Below are positions 1 to 8,353 of a stretch of 64,000 nt of DNA, piece after piece. Below the pieces are notes generated by a model. The model was not told the DNA's origin. It made no database searches and saw only the letters and a list, made by a program, of their open reading frames with translations. A program made the translations under genes and the position numbers. The stretch is from CAJCIS01 sp965276755 (GTDB lineage: Bacteria > Pseudomonadota > Alphaproteobacteria > Acetobacterales > Acetobacteraceae): assembly GCA_965276755.1 (NCBI GenBank), contig OZ255625.1, forward strand, positions 3,658,001 through 3,722,000. Direction: 5' to 3'. Each line of letters begins with the position of its first letter. The stretch's first letter is position 1.

Positions 1-41
1 GAACCGACAAAGCCGGTGGCGCCGGTCAGAAGCGTGGTCAT
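1..41 (-). CDS. NAD(P)-binding epimerase/NmrA-like protein, 5' end only
   Basis: Only the first 13 codons lie in the window. They read MTTLLTGATGFVG, the N-terminal beta-strand and glycine-rich loop (TGATGFVG) of a Rossmann-fold NAD(P)-dependent sugar epimerase or NmrA-type protein. The ATG is 31 bp downstream of the HxlR regulator stop on the same strand, so the two may be cotranscribed. No clear ribosome binding site is visible. The family beyond the Rossmann start cannot be judged. Confidence 0.6.
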   Translation of the reverse strand, partial: MTTLLTGATGFVG

Positions 42-72
42 GCGGCTTAGCTAGGCCATGCCGCCGGAGATG

Positions 73-510
73 TCAGCCGCTCTGATTCTTACGGTCAAAG
101 GCTTGGCGTGCTTGCTCGACGCCGTCGAGGTTCTCTACAGCCCACACCCACACGCCGCAGAAGGCTGCGCCGAGGGTCAGGCCGAGAGAGGTCAGCCTGT
201 ACTCGACCTTGGGTGGCACGACGGGATGCACGGTCCGCACCAGAAGGCCGTCGCGTTCCATGTGGCGCACTGTCTGGGTGAGCATCTTCTGGCTGATGCC
301 GGGCACCATCTCGCTCAAGCGCGTAAAGCGCAGCTCGCCATGTTCGCCCAGGACTTCCAGGACCAGCATCGTCCACTTGTCTGCAACGCGCCCGATCAGC
401 TCGTGCACCAGCGCCTCGATCCGGGGGTCGATGTTCTCGGGCGGTATGGCAGCGGCGTAGAGCTTCGCCATGGCGATCTGCTCTGCTGTGAAGCGCGGCA
501 AGGCCGGCAT
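73..510 (-). CDS. HxlR family winged-helix transcriptional regulator
   Basis: 145-residue protein with the HxlR layout: a central region reading DKWTMLVLEVLGEHGELRF, then MVPGISQKMLTQTVRHME as recognition helix and a beta-wing (GLLVRTVHPVVPPKVEYRLT). HxlR proteins are DNA-binding regulators that often respond to reactive electrophiles or redox signals and control a neighbouring oxidoreductase. I chose the ATG at 510 because an AGGAGAG ribosome site lies just before it; a longer reading from 591 adds 27 unrelated residues. It is divergent from an SDR oxidoreductase at 621, its likely target. Confidence 0.88.
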   Translation of the reverse strand: MPALPRFTAEQIAMAKLYAAAIPPENIDPRIEALVHELIGRVADKWTMLVLEVLGEHGELRFTRLSEMVPGISQKMLTQTVRHMERDGLLVRTVHPVVPPKVEYRLTSLGLTLGAAFCGVWVWAVENLDGVEQARQAFDRKNQSG

Positions 511-533
511 CTGCACTCTCCTTCGCGTAAGTA

Positions 534-545
534 TCGAACTTTCGA
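534..545. promoter_or_regulatory. small palindrome between hxlR-like and SDR genes
   Basis: TCGAA-CT-TTCGA is an exact inverted repeat in the 110-bp divergent intergenic region. It is the only tidy dyad there, so it is a candidate operator for the adjacent HxlR protein. This is inference; short palindromes occur by chance. Confidence 0.3.
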
Positions 546-620
546 GTGCCTTCTTCCAGGCGGAGTGTGCAGCGCCACATGCCGGGTGCAAGCACCGTCA
601 CCGGCGCCAGGAGCCATTGC

Positions 621-1382
621 ATGAAGCTGGAACAGAGAACTGTCCTGATCACCGGAGGCACGAGCGGCATCGGCCAGGAACTGGCGCGCCAACTCCTGGC
701 GCGAGGCAACACGGTGCTCATCACCGGGCGCGATCAGGACAGGCTCGACGCAGCCGCGCAAGCGCTCCCGGGCGTGCACACCTTCAGAAGCGATGCGAGC
801 GACCCCGCGGCCATCGCCGCGCTGCACGAGGCCGTGCTGCGCCGCTTTCCGGCCCTGGACGCGCTGGTCAACAACGCCGGAATCATGCGCAACATCAAGC
901 TCATTGAGGAACGCGATCTTGACGACGTTACGCGCGAGATCGAAATCAACCTCAGCGGGCCGCTACGGATGGTTCAGCGCTTCCTGCCGCATTTGAGAAC
1001 CCGGCCCGGCGCGCTGATCGTCAATGTCTCTTCCGGACTGGCCTTCATTCCGCTTCCCATGGCGCCAATCTATTGCGCGGCCAAGGCGGGCATTCACGCC
1101 TACACGCAGTCCCTGCGCATCCAGCTTGAGGGCACGGGCGTGAGGGTGGTCGAATTGGCGCCGCCCGGTGTCGAGACGAAACTCTTCCGCGGCGAGTTCG
1201 CGGAGGAAACGCGGGGGCAGAAGCCGATGAGTGTCGAGGTGCTCGTCACGCGCGCGATTGCCGGCATCGAGGCGGGCAAACTCGAAATCCGGCCGGGTCT
1301 GGCCAATGTGCTGAAAGCGATGAGCCGGGTCGCGCCGCACTTCATGCTCAAGCAGATGGCGCGCATGTCGAAGGCAAAATGA
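621..1382 (+). CDS. short-chain dehydrogenase/reductase (DltE-like)
   Basis: 253-residue classical SDR. The cofactor motif TGGTSGIG is at residues 11-18, the structural NNAG at 84-87, the catalytic Ser in VSSG near 137-138, and the YCAAK active-site motif (Tyr151, Lys155). It should reduce or oxidise a small carbonyl/alcohol substrate with NAD(P)H in the cytoplasm; the substrate is unknown. The start at 621 has an AGGAG site at 609-613. It is divergently transcribed from an HxlR regulator, a common regulator/oxidoreductase pairing. Confidence 0.9.
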   Translation: MKLEQRTVLITGGTSGIGQELARQLLARGNTVLITGRDQDRLDAAAQALPGVHTFRSDASDPAAIAALHEAVLRRFPALDALVNNAGIMRNIKLIEERDLDDVTREIEINLSGPLRMVQRFLPHLRTRPGALIVNVSSGLAFIPLPMAPIYCAAKAGIHAYTQSLRIQLEGTGVRVVELAPPGVETKLFRGEFAEETRGQKPMSVEVLVTRAIAGIEAGKLEIRPGLANVLKAMSRVAPHFMLKQMARMSKAK

Positions 1383-1394
1383 TCGGAAAATGAA

Positions 1395-1497
1395 TGGGGG
1401 GAATGTGCCATTCCCCCCAGCCCCCCGTCATCAGTTTAGACGAAGCCGAACAATCGACGGGGGGTCTGGGGCGGGCAGGCACTGCTTCCCCAGTCTT
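1395..1497. repeat. GC-rich dyad repeat, family B (full unit)
   Basis: Two arms, each with a CCCCCCGTC/GACGGGGGG core, face each other across about 20 bp of AT-richer DNA. It lies between the SDR stop and the MarR promoter. Related units occur at 16968, 22151 and 39374; here the right arm carries a different inner segment. Confidence 0.75.
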
Positions 1498-1523
1498 CTT
1501 TCGCAAACCTGGTCGGCTATGAC

Positions 1524-1557
1524 TTGCCACATGATAGCGCGGCTTACTATATGTGGC
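1524..1557 (+). promoter_or_regulatory. promoter and overlapping operator of the marR-emrAB operon
   Basis: A near-perfect inverted repeat has arms GCCACATGATAG (1526-1537) and CTATATGTGGC (1547-1557), with one bulged base. MarR-type proteins usually bind such dyads in their own promoter. TTGCCA at 1524-1529 and CTATAT at 1547-1552, spaced 17 bp, resemble -35/-10 boxes, so bound repressor would cover the promoter. Transcription would start about at the ATG at 1561, i.e. leaderless. The boxes are by eye. Confidence 0.5.
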
Positions 1558-1560
1558 GCG

Positions 1561-2037
1561 ATGCGGCGCGACATCATTACCTCCATCGTCACCCTGGCCC
1601 GCCTGATCAAGACCGAGGCGGATAAGCGCGCCCGCGCCCACGGCATGACGCGCGCGCAATGGGGCATCCTGATCAACCTCGATCGCCAGCCCGGGCTGCT
1701 GCAGAAGGCGCTGGCCGAAATTCTCGAGGTCGAGCCGATTACCGTCGCCCGGCTGATCGACCGGCTGGAGGCGCGCGGCATGGTCGAGCGCCGGGGCGAC
1801 CCTGCCGACCGCCGCTGCTGGCGCCTGCATCTGACCGACGCGTCCCGTCCGCTGATGGGCGAGATTGATCGCCATCTTGGTGAACTGGCCGAGATCTGCC
1901 TGGCCGGCATCGATGCGCAGACGACACCAGTTCTGGAAGATGCGCTTGCGCGTATGCGGGACGCCATGGCCGTCGAGGCCCACCGCTCACCAACGCCTGT
2001 GGAGACAGCGCTGGACCCCGAGGGAGTGGTCGCCTGA
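1561..2037 (+). CDS. MarR family transcriptional regulator
   Basis: 158-residue MarR-type winged helix. It contains the conserved start of the DNA-binding domain (MTRAQWGILINLDRQPG), the recognition helix (LEVEPITVARLIDRLEARG) and the wing (MVERRGDPADRRCWRLHLT). It probably represses the efflux genes behind it until a toxic ligand binds. In-frame starts also exist at 1519 and 1531, but these fall in the apparent operator/promoter, so 1561 is preferred. None has a Shine-Dalgarno site. Its stop overlaps the emrA-like ATG by one base (TGATG), indicating one operon. Confidence 0.88.
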   Translation: MRRDIITSIVTLARLIKTEADKRARAHGMTRAQWGILINLDRQPGLLQKALAEILEVEPITVARLIDRLEARGMVERRGDPADRRCWRLHLTDASRPLMGEIDRHLGELAEICLAGIDAQTTPVLEDALARMRDAMAVEAHRSPTPVETALDPEGVVA

Positions 2038-3125
2038 TGTCGCACAGCGTCTCCGCGCGCGACCTGGCTGGCGTTGATGCGCCGCCCGCCGCTCGCCGGC
2101 GCGTGGCCGGGCTGCGGCCGGCGCTGATGGTGCTGGGCGTGGCCGCGATTGCGGCAGCCACGGCCGGAGTATGGCTGCAAGGCGGCGGCGGCTTTGGCAC
2201 CGATGATGCTTATGTGCGCGCAGCCAAGCTATCCGTCTCCACGGACGTGTCCGGCATCGTGGCCGATATTGCGGTGCACGAAGGCCAGACGGTGCGCCGG
2301 GGACAAGTGCTGTTCCGTCTCGATCCGGCGCCATTTGAAAATGCGCGGCGCAGTGCGCGCGCCGGCATGCAAGCCACGGGACTGCGCATGGAGGCCGAGA
2401 AGCGCGACTACCAGCGCCTTCTTCGCGAAGGCGCGGCACATCAGGCGCAGGTGCAGTCAGATCAAGCCGATCTCGCGCGCTTTGCCGGGCTGGTGAAGAC
2501 AGGTGCGGTCACGCGCGCCGAATACGACCAGGCGCGCTTCAAGCTGGATGCGGACCGGCAGATGTCCTCGGGCGTGGACGTGGCCGCGCGCGTGCAGCTC
2601 GCCAGGCTGGGCAATGACGCCAACATCGATGTGCGGGCCACGCCGGAGTACCTCGATGCCGCGGCGCGCCTGGCCGAGGCCGAACGCCAGCTTGCACACA
2701 CGCAGGTCACGGCACCTTTCGATGGCGTGGTCACCAGCGTGGAAGCGCTGCAGCCAGGCCAGTACCTGGCCGCCGCCACGGCGGCCTTCGGCCTTGTGTC
2801 GACGCGCGATGTCTGGGTCGAGGCATACCCGAAGGAAACGCAACTCACCTGGGCCAAGCCGGGCGATGCGGTGGACGTGACCGTCGATACTTATCCCGGC
2901 ACGCATTGGGACGGCGTGCTGGAGAGCCTGAGCCCAGCCAGCGGATCGAGCTTTTCGGTGCTGCCGGCGCAGAATGCCAGCGGCAACTGGGTCAAGGTCG
3001 TGCAGCGCATCCCGATCCGCGTGCGGCTGAGCCTTCGCGCGGACGACCCGGCGTTGCGCGATGGCATGAGCGTGTATGTGGACGTGCACACGGGACACGC
3101 GCGGAGTTTGCGTGATCTTTGGTGA
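2037..3125 (+). CDS. HlyD/EmrA family periplasmic adaptor of a drug efflux pump
   Basis: 362-residue membrane fusion protein. It has a cytoplasmic start, one membrane segment near residues 28-47, then a biotinyl-lipoyl half motif (VSGIVADIAVHEGQTVRRGQVLFRLD), a long alpha-hairpin region and the second lipoyl half (TQVTAPFDGVVTSVEALQPGQYL), followed by beta-barrel sequence. EmrA-type adaptors link an inner-membrane MFS pump to an outer-membrane channel. It is translationally coupled to the MarR gene and followed by the EmrB-like pump; no outer-membrane factor gene is nearby. Confidence 0.88.
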   Translation: MSHSVSARDLAGVDAPPAARRRVAGLRPALMVLGVAAIAAATAGVWLQGGGGFGTDDAYVRAAKLSVSTDVSGIVADIAVHEGQTVRRGQVLFRLDPAPFENARRSARAGMQATGLRMEAEKRDYQRLLREGAAHQAQVQSDQADLARFAGLVKTGAVTRAEYDQARFKLDADRQMSSGVDVAARVQLARLGNDANIDVRATPEYLDAAARLAEAERQLAHTQVTAPFDGVVTSVEALQPGQYLAAATAAFGLVSTRDVWVEAYPKETQLTWAKPGDAVDVTVDTYPGTHWDGVLESLSPASGSSFSVLPAQNASGNWVKVVQRIPIRVRLSLRADDPALRDGMSVYVDVHTGHARSLRDLW

Positions 3126-3128
3126 GGG

Positions 3129-3228
3129 AAGGCCAGGATCAGTTGTCAGTTGTCAGCATTCAGTCGTCAGAAAGAAGGTCGAAAGACGTGCTTCTGACAA
3201 CTGGCCACTGACAACTGATCCTGGCCTT
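3129..3228. repeat. inverted repeat between emrA-like and emrB-like genes
   Basis: Perfect 21-bp arms at 3129-3149 and 3208-3228 (core GGCCAGGATCAGTTGTCAG) are separated by 58 bp that hold further CAGTTGTCAG-like copies. It fills nearly the whole gap between two genes of one operon, so it could fold in the mRNA and tune adaptor-to-pump expression, or be a mobile repeat. Confidence 0.8.
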
Positions 3229-3233
3229 TCCTC

Positions 3234-4769
3234 ATGACAGATTTCGCCACCGCCGCGCGCCCGCGTCGGCGTTTCATCACCGCATGCGTCGTCGTGGCGG
3301 CGTTGTTGCAAACGCTGGATGCCACGATTGCCAACGTTGCGTTGCCGCACATGGCTGGCACGTTGTCGGCGACGTCCGATCAGATCAGCTGGGTATTGAC
3401 GAGTTACCTTATTGCGGCGGCGATCATGACGCCCGCGGTGGGCTGGCTGTCCGGGCGCTTCGGGCGGCGCCGGCTGTTTCTTCTGTCGATGGCGGGGTTT
3501 ACGTTGGCCAGCATGTTCTGCGGCGCGGCGCAGTCGCTTGAGCAGATGGTGGGCTTTCGCCTGGTGCAGGGCGCATTTGGCGCGGCGCTGGTGCCGTTGT
3601 CGCAAGCGGTAATGCTGGACATGTATGCGCCGCACGAACGTGGGCCGGCGATGTCGATTTGGTCGGTCGGCATCATGGTGGGGCCGATCATCGGGCCGAC
3701 GCTGGGCGCGCTGCTGACCGAATCGTATAACTGGCGCTATGTCTTCTACGTCAATTTGCCGGTCGGTATTGCTGGGTTCATTGGCATGTGGGCGTTCCTG
3801 CCGGAATCGCCTCTGGATCGCGCAAGGCGTTTTGATTGGACCGGGTTTCTGGCGCTGGCGGTGGGCATTGCCGGCTTGCAGCTCGTGCTCGACAGGGGCG
3901 AGACCAAGGACTGGTTCGACTCCGTCGAAGTCGGTGTCGAGGCCATGTGTTCCGCGGCTGGCTTCTACGTTTTTTTCGTGCAGATGGCGATGGGCCGCGC
4001 GCCGTTTCTGACGACGGCGATTTTCCGTGACCGCAATTTCGTCACCTCGCTCGGGCTGCAATTTGCCTGCGGCGTGGTGCTGAATGGCACCGCCGTGCTT
4101 TTGCCGCCATATTTTCAGGGGCTCGGCGGCTATCCTGTACTGCTCTCGGGCTTTGCCATGGCGCCGCGCGGCCTGGGCACGGTGCTGTCAGGTCCGATCG
4201 TGGGGCGCCTGGTCAATCGCGTCGATCCGCGAGTGCTGATGATGCTGGGGCTTGCGGTGCTGGGCTACAGCACCTGGTGCATGAGCCTGTGGACGCCCGA
4301 CGTTTCGATCAGCGCGCAAATTCCGATCGTCCTTCTGCAAGGGGTGACGATCAGTCTGGTTTTCACACCATTACAAACCATAGCCTTTTCTACCCTGCCC
4401 GCGCGATATCGCACCGAGTGCAGCGGGGTCATGGCGCTGTTCCGCAGCCTGGGCGGCTCGATCGGGGTTGCGGTCATGGAGACTCTGCTGGTGCGCAACG
4501 CGGCGATTTCGCACGAGGATCTGGCGCGGTTTGCAACGCCGTTCAATCGCGCGCTGCAAAGCGGGGCGGCGCAACAGTACTGGGATCTGGGCACGGCGCG
4601 CGGTCTGTCGTTGCTGGAGGGGATCGTGGGCTATAACGCCCAGGTCGTTGCTTATTCGAACGACTTTCTGGTGATGATGGGCTCCATGGTGCCGGCGGGG
4701 CTGCTGATCCTGCTGATGCGCAGGCCGGCGCGGATCGCAGCCGCCGATTTGCATTCGGCCGTCGAGTAG
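3234..4769 (+). CDS. DHA2 family MFS multidrug efflux transporter (EmrB-like)
   Basis: 511-residue major facilitator with about 14 membrane segments. Visible family signatures are the early LDATIANVALPHMAG (TM1), the loop WLSGRFGRRR of motif A, and GGSIGVAVMETLLVRN late in the protein. It should expel hydrophobic toxic compounds using the proton gradient, together with the HlyD-like adaptor encoded just upstream. It is the third gene of the marR-emrA-emrB unit; the ATG follows a hairpin-forming repeat with no strong ribosome site. Confidence 0.9.
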   Translation: MTDFATAARPRRRFITACVVVAALLQTLDATIANVALPHMAGTLSATSDQISWVLTSYLIAAAIMTPAVGWLSGRFGRRRLFLLSMAGFTLASMFCGAAQSLEQMVGFRLVQGAFGAALVPLSQAVMLDMYAPHERGPAMSIWSVGIMVGPIIGPTLGALLTESYNWRYVFYVNLPVGIAGFIGMWAFLPESPLDRARRFDWTGFLALAVGIAGLQLVLDRGETKDWFDSVEVGVEAMCSAAGFYVFFVQMAMGRAPFLTTAIFRDRNFVTSLGLQFACGVVLNGTAVLLPPYFQGLGGYPVLLSGFAMAPRGLGTVLSGPIVGRLVNRVDPRVLMMLGLAVLGYSTWCMSLWTPDVSISAQIPIVLLQGVTISLVFTPLQTIAFSTLPARYRTECSGVMALFRSLGGSIGVAVMETLLVRNAAISHEDLARFATPFNRALQSGAAQQYWDLGTARGLSLLEGIVGYNAQVVAYSNDFLVMMGSMVPAGLLILLMRRPARIAAADLHSAVE

Positions 4770-4834
4770 GGCTTTGCGGCGGTGGCCTGGCTGGGCATAC
4801 TGATCGCCATGCACATGGCCCGACGCGCCCGCGC

Positions 4835-5119
4835 ATGACCGAGATCATCCGCCTGCCGGCGGTGCGCGATGACACGCTGTGGGCGGTGATGGCGAGCATG
4901 GGCCGCGCCGATCGCATTGCCGAGATCTACCCCAGCCGCGATGCCGCGCTGGCCGACCGGAGCTGGCGGGAGCAGCAGGTCAGCGCGTATGTCGCGTTCC
5001 TGCGCGGCAGCCGCCAGCCCGTGCCTCGGTATAGCGTGGCGCCGATCAGGCGGGCTGACGTGCCCAAGGCGTGGCGGCCGTTGCCGGCGCTGGGGTTTCT
5101 GCGCGGGCAGTTCGTATAA
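4835..5119 (+). CDS. small hypothetical protein
   Basis: 94 residues, charged and soluble, with no signal peptide or membrane segment (for example TLWAVMASMGRADRIAEIYP and VPKAWRPLPALGFLRGQFV). Codon use matches its neighbours and the reading frame is clean, so it is probably a real gene. I do not recognise a family. It lies 65 bp after the emrB-like gene and could be the last gene of that operon, though the function need not be related. Confidence 0.55.
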   Translation: MTEIIRLPAVRDDTLWAVMASMGRADRIAEIYPSRDAALADRSWREQQVSAYVAFLRGSRQPVPRYSVAPIRRADVPKAWRPLPALGFLRGQFV

Positions 5120-5154
5120 ATTGCCCCTAATAATCCCAGGCAAGTTAGAAGATT

Positions 5155-5206
5155 GGGGAAGATGTGGCTGACGTATACGTCAGCCACCCCCCCCCGTCGG
5201 TATTCA
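5155..5206. repeat. family B half repeat with inner TGACGTATACGTCA palindrome
   Basis: A 24-bp perfect palindrome (GTGGCTGACG/TATACGTCAGCCAC, 5164-5187) sits inside a half dyad ending in CCCCCCCCCGTC. The same inner palindrome recurs at 6275, 17895 and 46446. It lies just beyond the stop of the minus-strand lyase-like gene. Confidence 0.75.
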
Positions 5207-5215
5207 GCGAGTTGG

Positions 5216-6187
5216 TTATTTCGCTTCCGCTACCTTGTTGGCAAACGCCTCCGTAAACCACATGGTCTTGCCGCCGGGGCCCGGCGCGATGGCGTAGGCC
5301 CCGCTGCCCTTGGTAGGTACCTTCAACAGCTTGGCCTGGCCGCCCATCGTCATGATGCCGGCGTTTTCGGCGGGATAGGCATACCAGGCGGTAAACCAGA
5401 TGCGGCCGTGGCCGTCGGTTGCGACGAACTGGATGTCGGCCGCCGACCCTCTCCGCTGGGGCACGGGAAAGGCCGTGACGTGGCCCTGTGGCGTGACCCG
5501 GCCGAGACTGCCATTGGCGTTGTTGACCCACAGATTGCCGTCTCCGCCCAGCGTCACGCTGTGCACGCCTGAAAAGCCCGGCAGCCCGAATGTGGTCACC
5601 GCACCGGAAATCGTGACGCGATCGAGCCGGCCCGCGTCATCGGCGATCCACAGCGCACCGTCCGGGCCATCGGTGATGCCATAGGGGAACGCCCCGGACC
5701 CAAGCGGGAAATAGGTGATCGCACCGGCCATGGTCAGGCGGATGATTTCGGCGTTCGAGTAATCCGTCATCCACAGATTGCCGTCCGGCCCGGTGACGAT
5801 GCCCAGGATCTCTGGAATGAATTTGGCGCCGGGAGGGGCGGGGATGGTGGTGTAGGTCACCTTGCCCGCCATTGTGATGCGGCCGAGATCGGACGTGCCG
5901 TTGACGGACCCGAACCACAACGCATTGTCGGGCCCGACGGCGAGGGAGTCGCCGTTGGCTGCAGTGCTGTAGGTGGTGACCGTGCCCGATGGCGTGACAC
6001 GGGAAATCTGCTCGTAGCCGGCGACCCAGACATTCTGATCCGGGCCGGTTACCAGTGCGCTGAGCGACTGGTTGGCCGGTAGGCCGTACTCGGCGACAAC
6101 GTGATGGCGGGGTGCCGCAGATACGGGCGAGGCGCCGAGGATGGCTGGGGCGAGTGCGGCTGACGCAAGGAAGAGCAGGCGAAGCAT
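5216..6187 (-). CDS. secreted virginiamycin B lyase-like beta-propeller protein
   Basis: 323 residues. The N-terminus is a signal peptide (MLRLLFLASAALAPAILGAS, then PVSAAP). The rest is a run of blades of about 40 residues with the pattern GPDGNLWMTDYSNAEIIRLT / GPDNALWFGS / GGDGNLWVNN, as in streptogramin B lyase and related six/seven-bladed propellers. The real substrate is unknown; many such proteins are not antibiotic lyases. I take the ATG at 6187 because it begins the signal peptide; a longer reading from 6244 does not look like coding sequence. Confidence 0.78.
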   Translation of the reverse strand: MLRLLFLASAALAPAILGASPVSAAPRHHVVAEYGLPANQSLSALVTGPDQNVWVAGYEQISRVTPSGTVTTYSTAANGDSLAVGPDNALWFGSVNGTSDLGRITMAGKVTYTTIPAPPGAKFIPEILGIVTGPDGNLWMTDYSNAEIIRLTMAGAITYFPLGSGAFPYGITDGPDGALWIADDAGRLDRVTISGAVTTFGLPGFSGVHSVTLGGDGNLWVNNANGSLGRVTPQGHVTAFPVPQRRGSAADIQFVATDGHGRIWFTAWYAYPAENAGIMTMGGQAKLLKVPTKGSGAYAIAPGPGGKTMWFTEAFANKVAEAK

Positions 6188-6257
6188 ACGGTCAGCACCC
6201 CTGATTTGACGGATCAAACTAAATCGCCCGTCTTCCAAGGACAAATCGCTCTACAAT

Positions 6258-6306
6258 CGACGGGGGTTTGGGGCGCTGACGTATACGTCAGCCACCTCCC
6301 CCCAGA
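6258..6306. repeat. family B half repeat with inner palindrome
   Basis: Starts with CGACGGGGGTTTGGGG, contains the palindrome GCTGACGTATACGTCAGC at 6275-6292, and ends CCACCTCCCCCCAG. It lies upstream of the SRP RNA gene, between it and the divergent lyase-like gene. Confidence 0.7.
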
Positions 6307-6373
6307 CCTTTGCTTGACGCGAATGCGGCCCGGGTGGCTTGCCAGCCGCCCCCGCACCGCCGATATTGGGCGC

Positions 6374-6469
6374 GGGAGGACGGCGGCGGACGGGCGCCTC
6401 GCCAACCCGGTCAGGTCCGGAAGGAAGCAGCCGCAGCGGGTTACCGCACGGGTCGTTTGTCGGCCTCCC
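6374..6469 (+). ncRNA. ffs: 4.5S/SRP RNA (small bacterial type)
   Basis: Contains the hallmark SRP domain IV core GGTCAGGTCCGGAAGGAAGC at 6409-6428, followed by AGCC. The ends GGGAGG (6374-6379) and CCTCCC (6464-6469) pair, giving a hairpin of about 96 nt, the usual length of bacterial 4.5S RNA. It binds Ffh and targets nascent membrane proteins to FtsY. Placement immediately before dnaX is a familiar arrangement in alphaproteobacteria. The exact ends are estimated from pairing. Confidence 0.92.
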
Positions 6470-6502
6470 ACCCTTCTCGCCCGGCCAGCAGGGGCTGCCG
6501 CA

Positions 6503-8353
6503 TTGCAAGACTTGCTCGGGGATGATCCGCCACCGCCGCCGCCTGAGGGGCCCGGCCTTTTCGGGGACGCACCCCCCGCGCCACCTCCCGCCCTGGCGTC
6601 CGCCGTTACCCCGTATCGGGTGCTCGCCCGCAAATACCGCCCCGCTACGCTGGACGACCTGATCGGCCAAGATATCGTGGTGCGCATCCTGCGCAGCGCC
6701 TTTGCGCTCAACCGCATCGCGCATGCCTTCATGCTGACCGGCGTGCGCGGCGTGGGCAAAACCACCACGGCTCGCATCATCGCGCGCGCGCTCAATTGTA
6801 TTGGCCCAGACGGCACGGGCGGGCCCACGCCGGACCCGTGCGGGGTGTGCGACAATTGCCGCGCGATCCTGGCCGATCGCCACCCCGATGTGGTGGAGAT
6901 GGACGCCGCCTCCCGCACCGGCGTGGATGATGTGCGCGAAATCATTGAAGCCACGCGTTTTCGCCCGATGCAGGCGCGCACAAAGGTTTTTATCATCGAC
7001 GAAGTGCACATGCTTTCCCGCAACGCCTTCAACGCGCTGCTGAAAACGTTGGAGGAGCCGCCGCCGCATGTGAAATTCGTCTTCGCCACGACAGAAATCC
7101 GCAAGGTGCCCGTGACCGTGCTCTCGCGCTGCCAGCGCTTCGATTTGCGCCGCATTCCGATCGCCCTGCTGAGCGCGCATTTCGGACGCGTGGCCGCGGC
7201 CGAGGGCATCAGCGTGGAGGCCGAGGCGCTGGCCGCCATTGCGCGCGCGGCAGACGGCTCGGTGCGGGACGGCCTCTCCTTGCTCGACCAGGCGATCGCC
7301 CAGGCCAGCAATAGTGCAGTGACCGCAGCCGCGACCGCAGAGATGCTGGGCGTTGCCGATCGCGGCACGCTGTTCGATTTGATCGAGGCGGTCTTTGCCG
7401 GCCGCCCTGCCGAGGCGCTGGCGGTAACCGACCGCGCTTACGTGCTGGGCTCGGACCTCGGCGCCCTGCTGGGTGATTTGCTGGAACTCATCCACACGCT
7501 TTCCCGCCTCAAAGCGGTTCCGGAGTTGCGTCAAAGCCAGGAACTGCCGGAGGCCGAGCGCACCCGTGGTGCGGCCTTGGCCGACCGGCTGAGCGTGCCG
7601 ACGCTGGGGCGGGCCTGGCAGATGCTGCTAAAGGGCGTGGCCGAAGTTGAAGCGGCGCCGGATCGGCGCGCCGCGGCCGAGATGGTGTTGATCCGCCTTT
7701 GCCATGTCGCCGAGCTGCCCACGCCAGGCGAGCTCGTCCGCCGCCTGCAAGCCCAGCCGCCCGCGGACACACCGGGGTCGGGCAGTCCCGGTCCATCCGG
7801 TGGCGGCGTGCGCGCCGTTGCCGGCGGCGGCGCTGTGGCTATGGCCGAACCCGCGCTCTCCGCGGCCTCGCGTCTGTCCAGCTTTCGCGATGTGCTGGCG
7901 CTGGCCTCGGCCTCGCGCGAGATGCTGTTGCACAGCCATCTGCTACATTCGGTCCACCTGGTAAAGTTCGCCCCGCCGGTGATCGAGCTGCGCCCGCATG
8001 CTGATGCGCCGCGCACGCTTGCGGCCGATCTGGGCAAGCTGTTGGGCGCGGCGACGGGCACGCGCTGGACCATTGTGCTGAGCGCGGAAGCGGGTGCGGC
8101 CACGCTCGCCACCCTGGGCCGCGAGGCCGAGGCCCAACGCCGCGCGGACGTTGCCGACCACCCGCTGGTGCGCGCGATTCTCGACGCATTTCCCGGTGCG
8201 CGCATCGAGGCTGTGCGGGCGCCTGGGGTGGATTCCTATGGGCTTGCGGTTGATACGAGCGAGGCGGTGGCACTCGGCGCGCCGGACGAGGCGGACTATG
8301 ATGCCGGCGAGCCGCCGGAGATGGCGCCTGGGCTGGAGGAGTTGGACCGATGA
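6503..8353 (+). CDS. dnaX: DNA polymerase III subunits gamma and tau
   Basis: 616 residues if translation begins at TTG 6503. Clamp-loader AAA+ domain: YRVLARKYRPATLDDLIGQD, Walker A GVRGVGKTTT near residue 80, a zinc module with CGVCDNC, and Walker B IIDEVHML near 165. Then come sensor regions and a Pro/Gly-rich linker leading to a tau C-terminus that would contact the polymerase. The open frame extends upstream to 6206, but that part is the SRP RNA gene and a repeat, so it is not coding; an AGGGG site lies before 6503. The next start overlaps by ATGA. Confidence 0.93.
   Translation: MQDLLGDDPPPPPPEGPGLFGDAPPAPPPALASAVTPYRVLARKYRPATLDDLIGQDIVVRILRSAFALNRIAHAFMLTGVRGVGKTTTARIIARALNCIGPDGTGGPTPDPCGVCDNCRAILADRHPDVVEMDAASRTGVDDVREIIEATRFRPMQARTKVFIIDEVHMLSRNAFNALLKTLEEPPPHVKFVFATTEIRKVPVTVLSRCQRFDLRRIPIALLSAHFGRVAAAEGISVEAEALAAIARAADGSVRDGLSLLDQAIAQASNSAVTAAATAEMLGVADRGTLFDLIEAVFAGRPAEALAVTDRAYVLGSDLGALLGDLLELIHTLSRLKAVPELRQSQELPEAERTRGAALADRLSVPTLGRAWQMLLKGVAEVEAAPDRRAAAEMVLIRLCHVAELPTPGELVRRLQAQPPADTPGSGSPGPSGGGVRAVAGGGAVAMAEPALSAASRLSSFRDVLALASASREMLLHSHLLHSVHLVKFAPPVIELRPHADAPRTLAADLGKLLGAATGTRWTIVLSAEAGAATLATLGREAEAQRRADVADHPLVRAILDAFPGARIEAVRAPGVDSYGLAVDTSEAVALGAPDEADYDAGEPPEMAPGLEELDR

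Noticed and set aside
6206..6502. N-terminal extension of dnaX
   Set aside because: The extension would translate a repeat and the SRP RNA gene.
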